A stretch of DNA of 64,000 bases, taken from Rhodoferax sp. Its GTDB lineage: Bacteria; Pseudomonadota; Gammaproteobacteria; Burkholderiales; Burkholderiaceae_C. The stretch is from contig NZ_JAMPYG010000002.1 of assembly GCF_023700745.1 (NCBI RefSeq), positions 295,479 to 359,478 of the forward strand, read 5' to 3'. Shown piece after piece: positions 47,618 through 57,021 of the stretch. Numbering within the stretch: the stretch's first letter is position 1; each line of letters starts with the position of its first letter. The translations under genes and the position numbers were made by a program. The notes below the pieces were generated by a model, which was given only the letters and a program-made list of their open reading frames with translations, was not told the origin of the DNA and made no database searches.

Positions 47618-47872
47618 TTCAGTTAGTGAGTAATTTTGACGGATGACTTCAAAATGATATAGATTTGAGTCACAGCAGGAACAAGCGATTGGTATATCAA
47701 ACTTCGGCGAAGAGCTTGGAGACATCGACTTGATCTGCACGGGCGGCAATTAGCCTGATTTTTCGAGCTTTCCGTTAATGTTAAAAATCGGGGCCTTCGA
47801 CGGACTTTATTGACTCACTTCATTTGACAACAGGCATCATTTCAAGATTCCTACAGAGGCATCAACCCTGCC
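47618..47872. other. Intergenic region after glmS
   Basis: 255 bases without a supportable gene. A minus-strand stretch near 47697-47773 reads RKIRLIAARADQVDVSKLFA and ends in a stop, looking like the tail of a lost gene. It has no start and no family was recognised. GATTTTT (47757-47763) and AAAAATC (47783-47789) form a small inverted repeat. No terminator for glmS could be fixed. Confidence 0.35.
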
Positions 47873-48343
47873 ATGAAATATTACCTTTCCTCATTCCTCA
47901 AGGAATGGACAAGCCTCGTGCTGCTCATCATGACGCTGGGCGGTTGCGCCATCAAGCCTTCAGCGCCTCCTGCTTCGCCCGTCTTGCCGACTCCTACACC
48001 CACCTTGAAACTGGAAAAACACCATGTCGAATTAGGCGCGGGTGTCAGCGTCGATTACCAGATAGAGCGCAAGATCTCGTCGATCAATGGCATCAGTTGC
48101 TACGCCTTCATCACAGGAACGCTCAACAATGATTCAAATCAGGTTTTAAGTCGGCAAACGGTTATCGACTTCAATTTTTTCAGTGGCGGCAAACAGTCGT
48201 TCCGTGACCTGACCCATCCCGTCAGCAATGCCTATCCCGGCAGCCGCCCCATGTTTGAAATGGTGGTTTCACCCGTGCATAGGGAAGGATGTGTCAACTA
48301 TGACCGAATCGAGGTTGCGGTGCGAAAAGTCGTCGTGAATTGA
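47873..48343 (+). CDS. Putative lipoprotein of unknown function
   Basis: 156 residues with a hydrophobic N-terminus and a lipobox Leu-Gly-Gly-Cys at about 22-25, so lipidation at the cysteine is expected. A Pro-rich spacer (about 28-46) is followed by a beta-rich domain with two further cysteines that could form a disulfide. I do not recognise the family. It is convergent with the usp gene, 10 bases apart. Base composition is lower in GC than its neighbours, which may indicate later acquisition. Confidence 0.7.
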   Translation: MKYYLSSFLKEWTSLVLLIMTLGGCAIKPSAPPASPVLPTPTPTLKLEKHHVELGAGVSVDYQIERKISSINGISCYAFITGTLNNDSNQVLSRQTVIDFNFFSGGKQSFRDLTHPVSNAYPGSRPMFEMVVSPVHREGCVNYDRIEVAVRKVVVN

Positions 48344-48353
48344 AGGGACGGAA

Positions 48354-48782
48354 TCACTTGACGACCAGCACCGGCACCGTGGACAACTGCACCACCTTGG
48401 TGGTGACCGAGCCCATGAACAGGCCCACCACACTGCCAAAGCCATGGGCGCCCATGACGATCAGGCTGCATCCTTTGTCCTTGGCCACCTCGACGAGGGT
48501 CGGGGCGGCCTCCCCGATCATGATGTGGGCTGAATAGGCCAGGCCGGCTGCGTCAAGTTTTTGCCTGGCTTGCGCCAGCGCCGCTTCGCCCGTTTCGCGA
48601 TGGAAATCTGCAACCACTTTTTCGTCAATGAAGCGGGTGATGTCGCTTGAGAGCGGTGCCTGCACATTGACCAGAAAAAGTTTGGGCCTGTTCACCCGGC
48701 TGACGGCCTCGGTGATCACATAGTCAATGGTCTTGAGAGAGGGTTCGGAGCCGTCGAGGGCGATCAGCCAGGCTGTGTTCAT
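48354..48782 (-). CDS. Universal stress protein (UspA family)
   Basis: 142 residues with an alpha/beta Usp fold. It opens MNTAWLIALDGSEPSLKTID and ends with the nucleotide-binding motif VMGAHGFGSVVGLFMGSVTT, equivalent to Gly-x2-Gly-x9-Gly-Ser/Thr, so it is of the ATP-binding subtype. The start at 48782 is preferred over a longer frame that runs back into terC. It lies 11 bases after terC, so the two are co-transcribed. Confidence 0.9.
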   Translation of the reverse strand: MNTAWLIALDGSEPSLKTIDYVITEAVSRVNRPKLFLVNVQAPLSSDITRFIDEKVVADFHRETGEAALAQARQKLDAAGLAYSAHIMIGEAAPTLVEVAKDKGCSLIVMGAHGFGSVVGLFMGSVTTKVVQLSTVPVLVVK

Positions 48783-48793
48783 TGCGGTGTTCC

Positions 48794-49519
48794 TCAGTTT
48801 TTCGGGTTGGAGGACTCGGAAGACAGTTCCAGTGCCTTGCCGGGTTTGCTGCGACTGCCCAGCCATTTGCCGACGATCACCACCAGCAGCGCTCCTATGC
48901 TTGAGAAAACATAATTGGGGTACGGGATGCCTGCCATCAGCGCGGTCGGCATGGCCGGGTCGGTCCGCAGCATGCCGCCGGCAATCCAGCCCAGCAGCGC
49001 CGCACCGAGCGTGATCACCACGGGGAAGCGGTCCATCAGGGTCAGTACCAGCTTGCTGCCCCAGACCACGATCGGGATGGACACCAGGATACCGAAGGTG
49101 ACCAGCACCATCGAGCCGTGCGAGGCGCCGGCAACGGCAATGACGTTGTCCAGACTCATCACGGCGTCGGCCACGACAATGGTCTTGATGGCCGCCATCA
49201 GCGTGGTGCCACCGTCGATATTGCCATGTTCGTCGTCATGCTCGGGCAGCAGCAGCTTGATGCCGATCCATAGCAGCAGCAGCGCACCAACGATCTTGAG
49301 GTAGGGCAGCGCCAGCAGTTGCAGGGCAAAGAAAATCATCACCACGCGCAGGCCGATGGCGCCCACCACGCCCCAGAAGATACCCTTCTTGCGCTGCTCG
49401 GGTGGCAGTTTGCGGCAGGCCAGGGCAATGACCACGGCGTTGTCGCCACCGAGCATGATGTCGATGGCGATGATCTGGAGCACGGCGATCCAGAACAGGG
49501 AGGAGCTGATGTCAGGCAT
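48794..49519 (-). CDS. TerC family integral membrane protein
   Basis: 241 residues, about seven spans. AIDIMLGGDNAVVIALACRK and VVADAVMSLDNVIAVAG are the two conserved Asp/Asn motifs of TerC/YjbE proteins, which are linked with metal (manganese) export or tellurite response. A cytosolic acidic loop with PEHDDEHGN may bind metal. No yybP-ykoY riboswitch was recognised in the 111 bases upstream. Confidence 0.9.
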   Translation of the reverse strand: MPDISSSLFWIAVLQIIAIDIMLGGDNAVVIALACRKLPPEQRKKGIFWGVVGAIGLRVVMIFFALQLLALPYLKIVGALLLLWIGIKLLLPEHDDEHGNIDGGTTLMAAIKTIVVADAVMSLDNVIAVAGASHGSMVLVTFGILVSIPIVVWGSKLVLTLMDRFPVVITLGAALLGWIAGGMLRTDPAMPTALMAGIPYPNYVFSSIGALLVVIVGKWLGSRSKPGKALELSSESSNPKN

Positions 49520-49630
49520 GGTGAAGATCGTATTTCAAAACCCGATGTTACTCAATCTTTCACAGCTGCCTCGACGTACTTTGGCGTGATGGTGGCCATC
49601 CAGCATGGCGTCAGGGCGGGGACCGCCCGG

Positions 49631-51901
49631 TCAAGGGTGATTCTTGCTTCTTTGCGCCTTGAGCACCATCGGGGTATGGCGCAAATTGCGCAGTGCGTTA
49701 TCCAGCTGATGGATATCACGCACGGTAATGATGAATTTCATATCGATGGCACCTTGCGGAGACTCGTCGGCCATGTTGACCTGGGTGATGTCAACCTCCG
49801 CGACAGCCAGGGCAGCAGCCACCTTGGCGAGCACGCCTTTGCCATTATTGACCGTGACCACAATGCCGGTCTCAAAGGCGCGCACGGGTTCATCAGACCA
49901 CTCCACCGCAATGAAGCGCTCACTGTCCTTGTTTTTGAGCTTGACGGCGACCTGGCAATCCCGGTCATGAATGGTCAGACCCTCACCCCGGCCCAGGTAA
50001 CCAACAATGGCATCGCCTGGAATGGGACGACAGCAGGCGGCAAAGCGCACCGAGGTGTTCTCGCTGCCGTCAATGGCCACACTGCCCTGAGCCAGCGAGT
50101 CGCCAGCGGTATAACGCTCACGCGTGAGCAACAGGGGATCGGGTTTTTGACCGACATCCGACAACAACTTGGCAAGGCGCTTGGCCACAATGCTGGCAAT
50201 ACGCCGGCCCAGGCCAATTTCGACCAACAAGTCAGAACGGGTGCGATTACCGCTGAAGCGCAATAACTTGTCCCAGACATCCGCCGTCGGGCCCTGCTCG
50301 CCGGGCAGGTGCTCAATGCCTTCGGCACGCAACGCTTGCGCCAGCATTTTTTCCCCCAGGTTTTGGGAGTCGTCCTGTGCCAGCGTGCGCAGATGCTGGC
50401 GGATTTTGGAACGTGCCCGCGCTGTGCGCACAAAACCCAGCCAGGCCGGATTGGGGTAAGAGCCTTCTGCGGTGATGATTTCGATCACATCCCCGTTTTG
50501 CAGTTCCGTGCGCAGCGGCACCTGCTCATTGTTGACTTTGGCCGCGACGGCATGATCGCCCACGTTGCTGTGAATGGCATAGGCGAAATCAACCACGGTG
50601 GCACCACGCGGCATCGCCATGATGCGGCTTTTCGGGGTAAAGACATACACCGCATCAGGAAACAGGTCCACCTTGACATGCTCCCAGAACTCGGCAGCGT
50701 CGTGGGTTTCATCGCCAATATCAAGCAGTGACTGAAGCCATTTCGAGCCCAGCCGGTCAGGGTTGGCATTGGCCTCGTTGGGACTTTCCTTGTACAGCCA
50801 GTGCGCGGCAACACCGGTTTCAGCCACCAGATGCATGGCTTCGGTGCGCAGCTGAAACTCGACATTGATGCCGGACGGCCCCACCAGGGTGGTGTGCAGG
50901 GACTGGTAGCCGTTGATCTTGCTGATCGCAATATGGTCCTTGAACTTGCCAGGCACTGGTTTGTAGAGTTGGTGCAACAACCCAAGTGCGGTGTAGCAAT
51001 CAATCAGTCCCGGCACAATGACCCGGAAACCATAGATGTCGGTGACTTGGGCAAAGCTCAGGTTTTTTTCTGTCATCTTGTGATAGATGGAATACAGGGT
51101 CTTTTCCCGGCCCGCGATTCGGGCAGCCATGCCATGACGGGCAAACATGGCCTCCAGGTCGGCCTGTACTTTCTGAATCAGATCCCGACGTCGCCCCCGG
51201 GCCTTGGCCACCGCCTTGCTCAAAATAGCGTAGCGCCAGGGTCGCAGGTAGCGAAACGACAGGTCCTGCAATTCCCGATAGGTTTGATTGAGCCCGAGCC
51301 GGTGGGCGATCGGCGCATACACCTCGAGTGTTTCCGCGGCAATTCGTCCCCACTTGGCGCGTGGGGCGTCAGACAGGGTGCGCATGTTGTGGGTGCGATC
51401 AGCCAGCTTGATCAAAATCACACGCACATCACGCGCCATGGCCAGCAGCATTTTGCGAAATGACTCGGCCTGATTTTCTTCGCGTGTGTTGAATTGCAGT
51501 TTTTCGAGCTTGGTGAGGCCGTCCACCAACTCGGCCACCGGCGAGCCAAAATGCTCGATCAGATCGGGCTTGGTGACGTCGCAGTCTTCCAGGGAATCGT
51601 GCAACAGGGCCGCCATCAGGGCCTGGGCGTCCAGTTTCCATTCGGCACATTGCGCCGCCACCGCAATCGGGTGGGTAATGTAAGGCTCACCGCTGTTGCG
51701 CAACTGCCCCAGGTGAGCTTCGTCTGAAAACCGGTAGGCCGACCTGACACTGGCCAGGTCGCTGGCACTGAGGTAATCGAGCTTGCTGGTCAGGCGCGCA
51801 AAACTGGCCGCCGCCGCATTCGACTCGGCAGCGCTCAACACCTTGGGCAGGGGCGCACCATGGGTGGAATCTGACGGAGTCTTGTTGATGGCGGCGCACA
51901 T
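49631..51901 (-). CDS. spoT: Bifunctional (p)ppGpp synthetase/hydrolase
   Basis: 756 residues in the long RelA/SpoT layout. The HD hydrolase has HDSLEDCDVT and KLADRTHNMRTL intact. The synthetase region has FKDHIAISKINGYQSLHTT, with the basic Lys-x-Lys-Asp type motif of bifunctional enzymes. A TGS domain (VYVFTPKSRIMAMPRGATVV) and a C-terminal ACT domain (about 680-750) follow. The ATG at 51901 is chosen over one 18 codons upstream. It controls the stringent response. It follows rpoZ but a terminator lies between them. Confidence 0.94.
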   Translation of the reverse strand: MCAAINKTPSDSTHGAPLPKVLSAAESNAAAASFARLTSKLDYLSASDLASVRSAYRFSDEAHLGQLRNSGEPYITHPIAVAAQCAEWKLDAQALMAALLHDSLEDCDVTKPDLIEHFGSPVAELVDGLTKLEKLQFNTREENQAESFRKMLLAMARDVRVILIKLADRTHNMRTLSDAPRAKWGRIAAETLEVYAPIAHRLGLNQTYRELQDLSFRYLRPWRYAILSKAVAKARGRRRDLIQKVQADLEAMFARHGMAARIAGREKTLYSIYHKMTEKNLSFAQVTDIYGFRVIVPGLIDCYTALGLLHQLYKPVPGKFKDHIAISKINGYQSLHTTLVGPSGINVEFQLRTEAMHLVAETGVAAHWLYKESPNEANANPDRLGSKWLQSLLDIGDETHDAAEFWEHVKVDLFPDAVYVFTPKSRIMAMPRGATVVDFAYAIHSNVGDHAVAAKVNNEQVPLRTELQNGDVIEIITAEGSYPNPAWLGFVRTARARSKIRQHLRTLAQDDSQNLGEKMLAQALRAEGIEHLPGEQGPTADVWDKLLRFSGNRTRSDLLVEIGLGRRIASIVAKRLAKLLSDVGQKPDPLLLTRERYTAGDSLAQGSVAIDGSENTSVRFAACCRPIPGDAIVGYLGRGEGLTIHDRDCQVAVKLKNKDSERFIAVEWSDEPVRAFETGIVVTVNNGKGVLAKVAAALAVAEVDITQVNMADESPQGAIDMKFIITVRDIHQLDNALRNLRHTPMVLKAQRSKNHP

Positions 51902-51944
51902 GCCATGAATATAGCGCGCCGGATGCGGATTTGGACAGCACCAA

Positions 51945-51968
51945 CAAAAAAGCACCGCAAGCGGTGCC
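51945..51968 (-). terminator. Rho-independent terminator between rpoZ and spoT
   Basis: GCACCGC (51952-51958), AA, GCGGTGC (51961-51967) is a perfect 7-bp stem, with TTTTTT following on the minus strand. A weaker T run (51969-51973) follows on the plus strand. It lies between the rpoZ stop and the spoT start. Confidence 0.85.
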
Positions 51969-51995
51969 TTTTTATAGGAGTGAGGAAAGCGTGCT

Positions 51996-52199
51996 TTACA
52001 AAGGTACTTTTTTCAGCATTTCGATGCCGACCTTGCCGGCTGCGATTTCACGCAGGGCCGTCACGCCAGGCTTGTTCTTGCTCTCGACCTTGGCGGTGTG
52101 GCCATGGCTGAGCATGCGAGCGCGGTAAGATGCCGCCAACACCAGCTGAAAACGGTTGGGAATCTGCAAAAGGCAGTCTTCGACAGTGATACGGGCCAT
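51996..52199 (-). CDS. rpoZ: RNA polymerase omega subunit
   Basis: 67 residues beginning [20 protein letters not shown], the conserved omega start, with AASYRARML and [11 protein letters not shown]. Its ATG at 52199 has a GGAG-like site. It helps assemble RNA polymerase and forms part of a ppGpp-binding site. It follows gmk, and the strong terminator just downstream separates it from spoT. Confidence 0.95.
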   Translation of the reverse strand: MARITVEDCLLQIPNRFQLVLAASYRARMLSHGHTAKVESKNKPGVTALREIAAGKVGIEMLKKVPL

Positions 52200-52227
52200 G
52201 AATTCTCCTAAACCAGGTGGGTGTGCA

Positions 52228-52851
52228 CTAGGCGATATGCAGTGCTTTAAAGGTGTCTGCTCTGGCACGGCGCTGCGCCAGATACTTGAGTCGCTGTGCA
52301 TGCACAATGGATTTCAGATCAAACACGGCGCGATCAAATAACTCGTTGATTATAACGAAGTCGAATTGCGACACCTGCGCCATCTCGGCGGCGGCATTTT
52401 CGAGCCGGGTGTCAATCACTTCAGGCGCGTCTTCGCCACGGCGCTCCAGGCGCGATCTCAGCTCGTCCCAACTGGGCGGCAAAATGAAAATCGTGACGGC
52501 GTTGGCAAAAATCTTCTTGATCTGCAGGGCCCCCTGGTAGTCAATTTCCAGAATCACATCCGAGCCTTGCGCAATGCGCTCCTCGATGGCTTTTTTCGAC
52601 GTACCGTAGCGATGGTTGTGCACATGCGCCCACTCGACAAATGCATTGCCCTGCACCATCGCATCGAACTCGGGCTCGGAAACAAAAAAGTATTCGCGGC
52701 CGTGCTTTTCCTGGCCGCGCGGCGCGCGCGTGGTGTGCGACACCGAAGGCCGCACCAGTGCATCCAGTTCCAGCAATGCATTCACCAGACTGGACTTGCC
52801 AGCGCCGCTCGGAGCGGCCACAACAAACAAATTTCCGGGGTAGTCGATCAC
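52228..52851 (-). CDS. gmk: Guanylate kinase
   Basis: 207 residues. The P-loop is APSGAGKSS (Lys19). [20 protein letters not shown] is the GMP-binding region and [15 protein letters not shown] the Walker B region. It phosphorylates GMP to GDP, an entry to GTP and (p)ppGpp. It lies between yicC and rpoZ, the standard proteobacterial order. Confidence 0.96.
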   Translation of the reverse strand: MIDYPGNLFVVAAPSGAGKSSLVNALLELDALVRPSVSHTTRAPRGQEKHGREYFFVSEPEFDAMVQGNAFVEWAHVHNHRYGTSKKAIEERIAQGSDVILEIDYQGALQIKKIFANAVTIFILPPSWDELRSRLERRGEDAPEVIDTRLENAAAEMAQVSQFDFVIINELFDRAVFDLKSIVHAQRLKYLAQRRARADTFKALHIA

Positions 52852-52883
52852 AACGGGGCTCTTATCAAAAACGACAATGGGGC

Positions 52884-53798
52884 TTATTCTATGTTTTGTA
52901 CCTGCTCGCGCATCTGCTCGATCAGCACCTTCATATCTACCGAAATATGCGTGAGCTCCAGTGCGGCCGATTTGGAGCCGAGCGTGTTGGCTTCGCGGTG
53001 CAGTTCCTGAATCAGAAAATCGAGCCGTTTGCCAGCTTCGCCGCCTTTGGCCAGCAGCCGGTCGAGTTCATCGAGGTGAGAGTTCAGCCGTGTCAGCTCT
53101 TCAGCAACATCGATGCGGATGGCGAATGCAGTCGCTTCAGCGAGCGCCCGATCCTGCGCGGCTTCGGGCAAGGCGCCCTCGACCAGGCCCAAGGCATCAC
53201 GCCAACGGTCCAGAAAACGCTGTCGTTGTTGCGCCACCAATTGCGGCACCAACGGTCCGGCCTGCGCCGCCAGACTGCGCAATTGCGCCATGCGGTCCTG
53301 CAGCATCAGCACCAGCCGGGCGCCTTCGCGCTCTCGCGCTGCCAGCAGCGACTGCAGCACCTGCTCGGCCAGGGCCAGCAGGTCGGCCTGCCAATCGTGT
53401 TCGCTCACCGTGGCGCCCGCCGTCAGGCGAAGCACATCAGCCACGCTCAAGGGGTTGGCTTGTGGCAACCAGGTTTTGACGCTTTCCTGGACTGTGTTGA
53501 GTCGCTGTAGCAGTCGTAACGACGGCTCGGCAACCAGGTTGGTACCGCTGCTTTCCAGCGCGGCGCGCACCTCGACCTTGCCGCGCTTAAGGCGGCGTAC
53601 CAGCAACTCGCGCAAAGCGGGCTCAAAGCTGCGCAACTCTTCCGACAACTTGAATGTCAGATCCAGATACCGGCTGTTGACCGAGCGGATTTCAAGACCC
53701 AGACGGGTGGCTGACGACGTTGTACTTTCGGCCGTGGGCGGGGTGGCGGCACTGCTGTGCTGGCCGCTGGCATAAGCTGTCATGCTGTAAACTGGCAT
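52884..53798 (-). CDS. YicC/YloC-family endoribonuclease
   Basis: 304 residues from the ATG at 53798; the ATG at 53807 adds three. The family start YSMTAYASG is followed by a Ser/Thr/Ala-rich insertion of about 15-20 residues (about 10-30), then [16 protein letters not shown]. The C-terminal DUF1732 part has [20 protein letters not shown], close to the family consensus. E. coli YicC degrades RNAs including the sRNA RyhB. Upstream of gmk as usual. Confidence 0.9.
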   Translation of the reverse strand: MPVYSMTAYASGQHSSAATPPTAESTTSSATRLGLEIRSVNSRYLDLTFKLSEELRSFEPALRELLVRRLKRGKVEVRAALESSGTNLVAEPSLRLLQRLNTVQESVKTWLPQANPLSVADVLRLTAGATVSEHDWQADLLALAEQVLQSLLAAREREGARLVLMLQDRMAQLRSLAAQAGPLVPQLVAQQRQRFLDRWRDALGLVEGALPEAAQDRALAEATAFAIRIDVAEELTRLNSHLDELDRLLAKGGEAGKRLDFLIQELHREANTLGSKSAALELTHISVDMKVLIEQMREQVQNIE

Positions 53799-53877
53799 AT
53801 CAATCATCTGTGGTGTTAGGTGGTCTCAAGAATAACATCCGGTTCCAGCAAAAACCGAACCCTGCCTCATTGACGAC

Positions 53878-54882
53878 ATGTCCAAATCCAAACCATTCCC
53901 GCTACCGCCTGGCACCCTGATTGGTGGCTACCGGGTGGTGCGCCGGCTTGCCGCAGGTGGATTTGGCGTGGTTTACCTGGCGGCCGGCGCAGATCAACAA
54001 ATGGTTGCCATCAAGGAATACCTGCCGCCTTCGCTGGTCACCCGCGAACCAGGTTTGCTGGCACCGCAAATAGCTCCAGACAAGCTGTCGCTGTATCGGC
54101 TGGGCCTGAAAAGTTTCTTTGAAGAGGGACGCTCACTGGCGCAGATTTCCCACCCTTCAGTGGTCAGCGTGCTGAATTTTTTCAGGGAAAACGAAACCGT
54201 TTACCTGGTGACAGAATTTCTCGAAGGTGCCAGCCTGCAGGACTTCATTGTGGTGGCACGGGATCTCAAAAACGACAAGGTCTTTCGCGAATCCACGATT
54301 CGCTCGCTGTTTGATGAAATCCTGCGCGGCCTGCGCATTGTCCACCAGCACAAAATGCTGCATCTGGACATCAAGCCCGCCAATATATTCATTACCGACG
54401 ACAACCGGTCCGTGTTGATCGACTTTGGCGCGGCACGCGAAGTCCTGTCCAAAGAAGGCAACTTCATTCGCCCCATGTACACCCCGGGCTTTGCGGCCCC
54501 CGAAATGTACCGGCGCGACACCACCATGGGGCCCTGGACCGACATTTACGCCATTGGCGCCTGCATGTTTGCCTGCATGCACGGCTTTCCTCCCAGCGAA
54601 GCGCCACAACGCGTGACCGAAGACAAGGCCGCGCAGACCCTGAAACGTTTCCGTGGTATTTATTCAGACGATCTGGTAGAGATCGTGCAATGGTGCATGG
54701 CACTGGACCCCCTGGAACGGCCACAGTCTGTGTTTGCCCTGCAAAAGGAATTGAACCGCGCAGGTGCCCGCCGCTATACCCAGCTCACAGTGGGTGACAA
54801 GGTCAAGCAGCAACTCGGCAGCATGCTCGAAAGCACCAAAAAAAATGTTCTTAAATCGACAGACGTCGGTAAAAAAACCTGA
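53878..54882 (+). CDS. Serine/threonine protein kinase (Hanks type)
   Basis: A soluble kinase of 334 residues. The Gly-rich loop is LAAGGFGVVYLA, the catalytic lysine is Lys46 (VAIKEYL) and the catalytic loop is HLDIKPAN with Asp164, reading His-Leu-Asp rather than His-Arg-Asp. The Mg-binding Asp182 is in DFGAAR. The activation segment ends YTPGFAAPEMY. There is no membrane span. The last about 45 residues form a basic tail. The stop shares one base with the start of the PP2C gene, so the pair is one kinase/phosphatase unit. Substrates are unknown. Confidence 0.92.
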   Translation: MSKSKPFPLPPGTLIGGYRVVRRLAAGGFGVVYLAAGADQQMVAIKEYLPPSLVTREPGLLAPQIAPDKLSLYRLGLKSFFEEGRSLAQISHPSVVSVLNFFRENETVYLVTEFLEGASLQDFIVVARDLKNDKVFRESTIRSLFDEILRGLRIVHQHKMLHLDIKPANIFITDDNRSVLIDFGAAREVLSKEGNFIRPMYTPGFAAPEMYRRDTTMGPWTDIYAIGACMFACMHGFPPSEAPQRVTEDKAAQTLKRFRGIYSDDLVEIVQWCMALDPLERPQSVFALQKELNRAGARRYTQLTVGDKVKQQLGSMLESTKKNVLKSTDVGKKT

Positions 54883-55640
54883 TGCGATTTTCAGTTTTCC
54901 AGGTCAGTCGCCAGGGCGGGAGAAAGAACAACGAGGACCGCATGGGTTACAGCTACACCAGCGACTGTGTGGTGTTGATGCTGGCAGATGGCATGGGCGG
55001 GCACCCCGCGGGAGAAGTGGCTGCGCGCCTGGCCATGGAAACAGTGGCCCGTCTGTTTCAAAAATTGGCACAACCCAGCCTGGACGACCTGGCTCATTTC
55101 CTGGAGCTGGCCATGATGGCGGCGCATAACCAAATCCTGAACTACGCCGCAGAACATGCCATGCCGGACGCGCCGCGCACGACCCTCGTGATGGCGGTGA
55201 TCCAGTCGGGCCAGGTGCGCTGGGCCCATTGTGGCGACTCGCGGCTCTATCTGGTGCGACAACAACAACTGCTGACCCGTACCCAGGACCATTCTTTTGC
55301 CGAACGGAGCCGTCGCCCGCACGGCACGACAAGCGCAGCGCCCATGGATACCAACCGCAACGTGCTGTTTACCTGCCTGGGTTCTCCCGTCAGGCCGGTC
55401 TTCAGCGTGACCCAACCACTGGACTTGCGGCAGGACGACACCCTCATGCTTTGCTCCGATGGCTTGTGGGCAAGCCTGCCCGAGCAGGACATCGTGACTG
55501 AACTGGGTCGAAACCCGGTGGAAATCTCGGTTCCGGCGCTGGTTGAGAAGGCGCTGCAACAGGCTGGAGATCACAGCGACAACGTGACCTGTCTTGCCCT
55601 CAACTGGCTGACACCCGACACGTCAACATCAACCCAATGA
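54882..55640 (+). CDS. PP2C-family serine/threonine phosphatase
   Basis: 252 residues. The PP2C metal motifs are complete: KNNEDRMGY, LMLADGMGGHPAGE, WAHCGDSRLYLVR and HSDNVTCLALNW. It should reverse phosphorylation by the kinase encoded one base upstream. It is soluble with no extra domain. An rph gene follows after nine bases, making a likely stk-stp-rph-rdgB-hemW run. Confidence 0.92.
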   Translation: MRFSVFQVSRQGGRKNNEDRMGYSYTSDCVVLMLADGMGGHPAGEVAARLAMETVARLFQKLAQPSLDDLAHFLELAMMAAHNQILNYAAEHAMPDAPRTTLVMAVIQSGQVRWAHCGDSRLYLVRQQQLLTRTQDHSFAERSRRPHGTTSAAPMDTNRNVLFTCLGSPVRPVFSVTQPLDLRQDDTLMLCSDGLWASLPEQDIVTELGRNPVEISVPALVEKALQQAGDHSDNVTCLALNWLTPDTSTSTQ

Positions 55641-55649
55641 AACACTGAC

Positions 55650-56390
55650 ATGACCGAATTTTCAAGAGCAGGGGCGCGCCCCGCCAACGCCCTGCGACCG
55701 ATCAGCCTCACCCGCCACTACACCCGACATGCCGAAGGCTCGGTACTGGTGGAATTTGGCCACACCAAGGTGCTGTGCAATGCCTCGGTGCTCGACAAGG
55801 TGCCGCCCCACCAAAAAGGCTCCGGCCAGGGCTGGGTCACCGCCGAATACGGCATGCTGCCGCGCGCCACCCACAGCCGCAGCGACCGCGAGGCCGCACG
55901 CGGCAAGCAGAGCGGGCGCACCCAGGAAATCCAGCGCCTGATTGGCCGCTCCCTGCGCTCGGTGTTTGACCTGGCACTGCTGGGCGAGCGCACCCTGCAC
56001 CTGGATTGTGACGTCATCCAGGCCGACGGTGGCACCCGTACCGCGGCCATCACCGGCGCCTTTGTGGCGGCGCAAGACGCCGTCAACGGCCTGTTGTCGC
56101 AAGGCAAACTGCGCCTCTCCCCCGTTCGCGACCATGTGGCCGCCATCTCGGTCGGCATCGTGCAAGGCACGCCGCTGCTCGACCTGGAATACACCGAAGA
56201 CTCGGCCTGCGACACCGACATGAACGTGGTCATGACCGGATCCGGCCACTATGTAGAGGTCCAGGGCACGGCCGAAGGTGCCGCCTTCAGCCGCATGGAA
56301 ATGGATGCGCTGCTGGCGTTGGCCGACCAGGGCATCCGTGAACTGGTACAAATTCAACGCACCGCTCTCGCCCGCCCATCACCTGTATGA
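55650..56390 (+). CDS. rph: Ribonuclease PH
   Basis: 246 residues. A phosphorolytic 3'-5' exonuclease that trims tRNA 3' ends. [20 protein letters not shown] opens the conserved core. [20 protein letters not shown] and [19 protein letters not shown] carry phosphate and metal-binding residues. Full length for the family, with no frameshift of the E. coli K-12 type. It overlaps rdgB by four bases. Confidence 0.96.
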   Translation: MTEFSRAGARPANALRPISLTRHYTRHAEGSVLVEFGHTKVLCNASVLDKVPPHQKGSGQGWVTAEYGMLPRATHSRSDREAARGKQSGRTQEIQRLIGRSLRSVFDLALLGERTLHLDCDVIQADGGTRTAAITGAFVAAQDAVNGLLSQGKLRLSPVRDHVAAISVGIVQGTPLLDLEYTEDSACDTDMNVVMTGSGHYVEVQGTAEGAAFSRMEMDALLALADQGIRELVQIQRTALARPSPV

Positions 56391-56986
56391 AAATCGTTCT
56401 GGCCTCCAACAACGCCGGCAAACTGGCCGAATTGCACGCCATGTTTGCGCCGCTGGGTTTTGAGCTGATATCACAAGGCAGCCTGGGCATTCCGGAAGCG
56501 CCCGAGCCGTTTCACACCTTCATTGAGAACGCGCTGACCAAGGCACGCCATGCCGCCCGCCACAGCGGCCTGCCCGCCGTGGCCGACGATGCCGGCCTGT
56601 GTGTCGACGCCTTTGGCGGCCTGCCGGGCGTGCAAACCGCTTTTTATGCAACCCAATTCGGCTACCCCAAGAGCGACAACAACAACGTGCGCGCGTTGCT
56701 GGAGCAAATGCAGGGCATCACTAACCGGCGCGCAGCGATGGTCAGCACGCTGGTGGCGCTGCGCTCGGCCGACGACCCGGAACCCCTGGTGGCGGTAGGC
56801 CGCGTGGTGGGCGAAATTGCCCCTGAGCCCATGGGTAGCAATGGCTTTGGCTTTGACCCGGTGATGTTTATCCCCGAGTTTGGCAAAACCTTTGCCCAAC
56901 TGCCGGTCGAAATCAAAAACGCCCACAGCCACAGAGGACGCGCTGCGGCGGCGATGGTGGCTTTGATGCGTGAGCGCTGGTTGTGA
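56387..56986 (+). CDS. rdgB: XTP/dITP pyrophosphatase
   Basis: 199 residues. The family start [15 protein letters not shown], the catalytic [16 protein letters not shown] and the C-terminal [20 protein letters not shown] are all present. It hydrolyses deaminated purine triphosphates and so keeps ITP and dITP out of nucleic acids. It is coupled to rph. The structured repeat element follows its stop. Confidence 0.96.
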   Translation: MKIVLASNNAGKLAELHAMFAPLGFELISQGSLGIPEAPEPFHTFIENALTKARHAARHSGLPAVADDAGLCVDAFGGLPGVQTAFYATQFGYPKSDNNNVRALLEQMQGITNRRAAMVSTLVALRSADDPEPLVAVGRVVGEIAPEPMGSNGFGFDPVMFIPEFGKTFAQLPVEIKNAHSHRGRAAAAMVALMRERWL

Positions 56987-57021
56987 AAGGCCAAACGCCA
57001 GAAACCTGTGCAACCAAACCC

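Noticed and set aside
46298..47749. 483-codon minus-strand open frame opposite glmS
   Set aside because: Antisense shadow of glmS. Its first about 25 codons lie in the intergenic region but match no family.
47697..47773. Minus-strand gene fragment ending RKIRLIAARADQVDVSKLFA
   Set aside because: It looks protein-like but has no start codon in frame and no family was recognised. It is kept only as a note in the intergenic entry.
49520..49630. yybP-ykoY manganese riboswitch upstream of terC
   Set aside because: The 111-base gap contains a GC hairpin near 49617-49631 but none of the conserved bulged motifs of that class.
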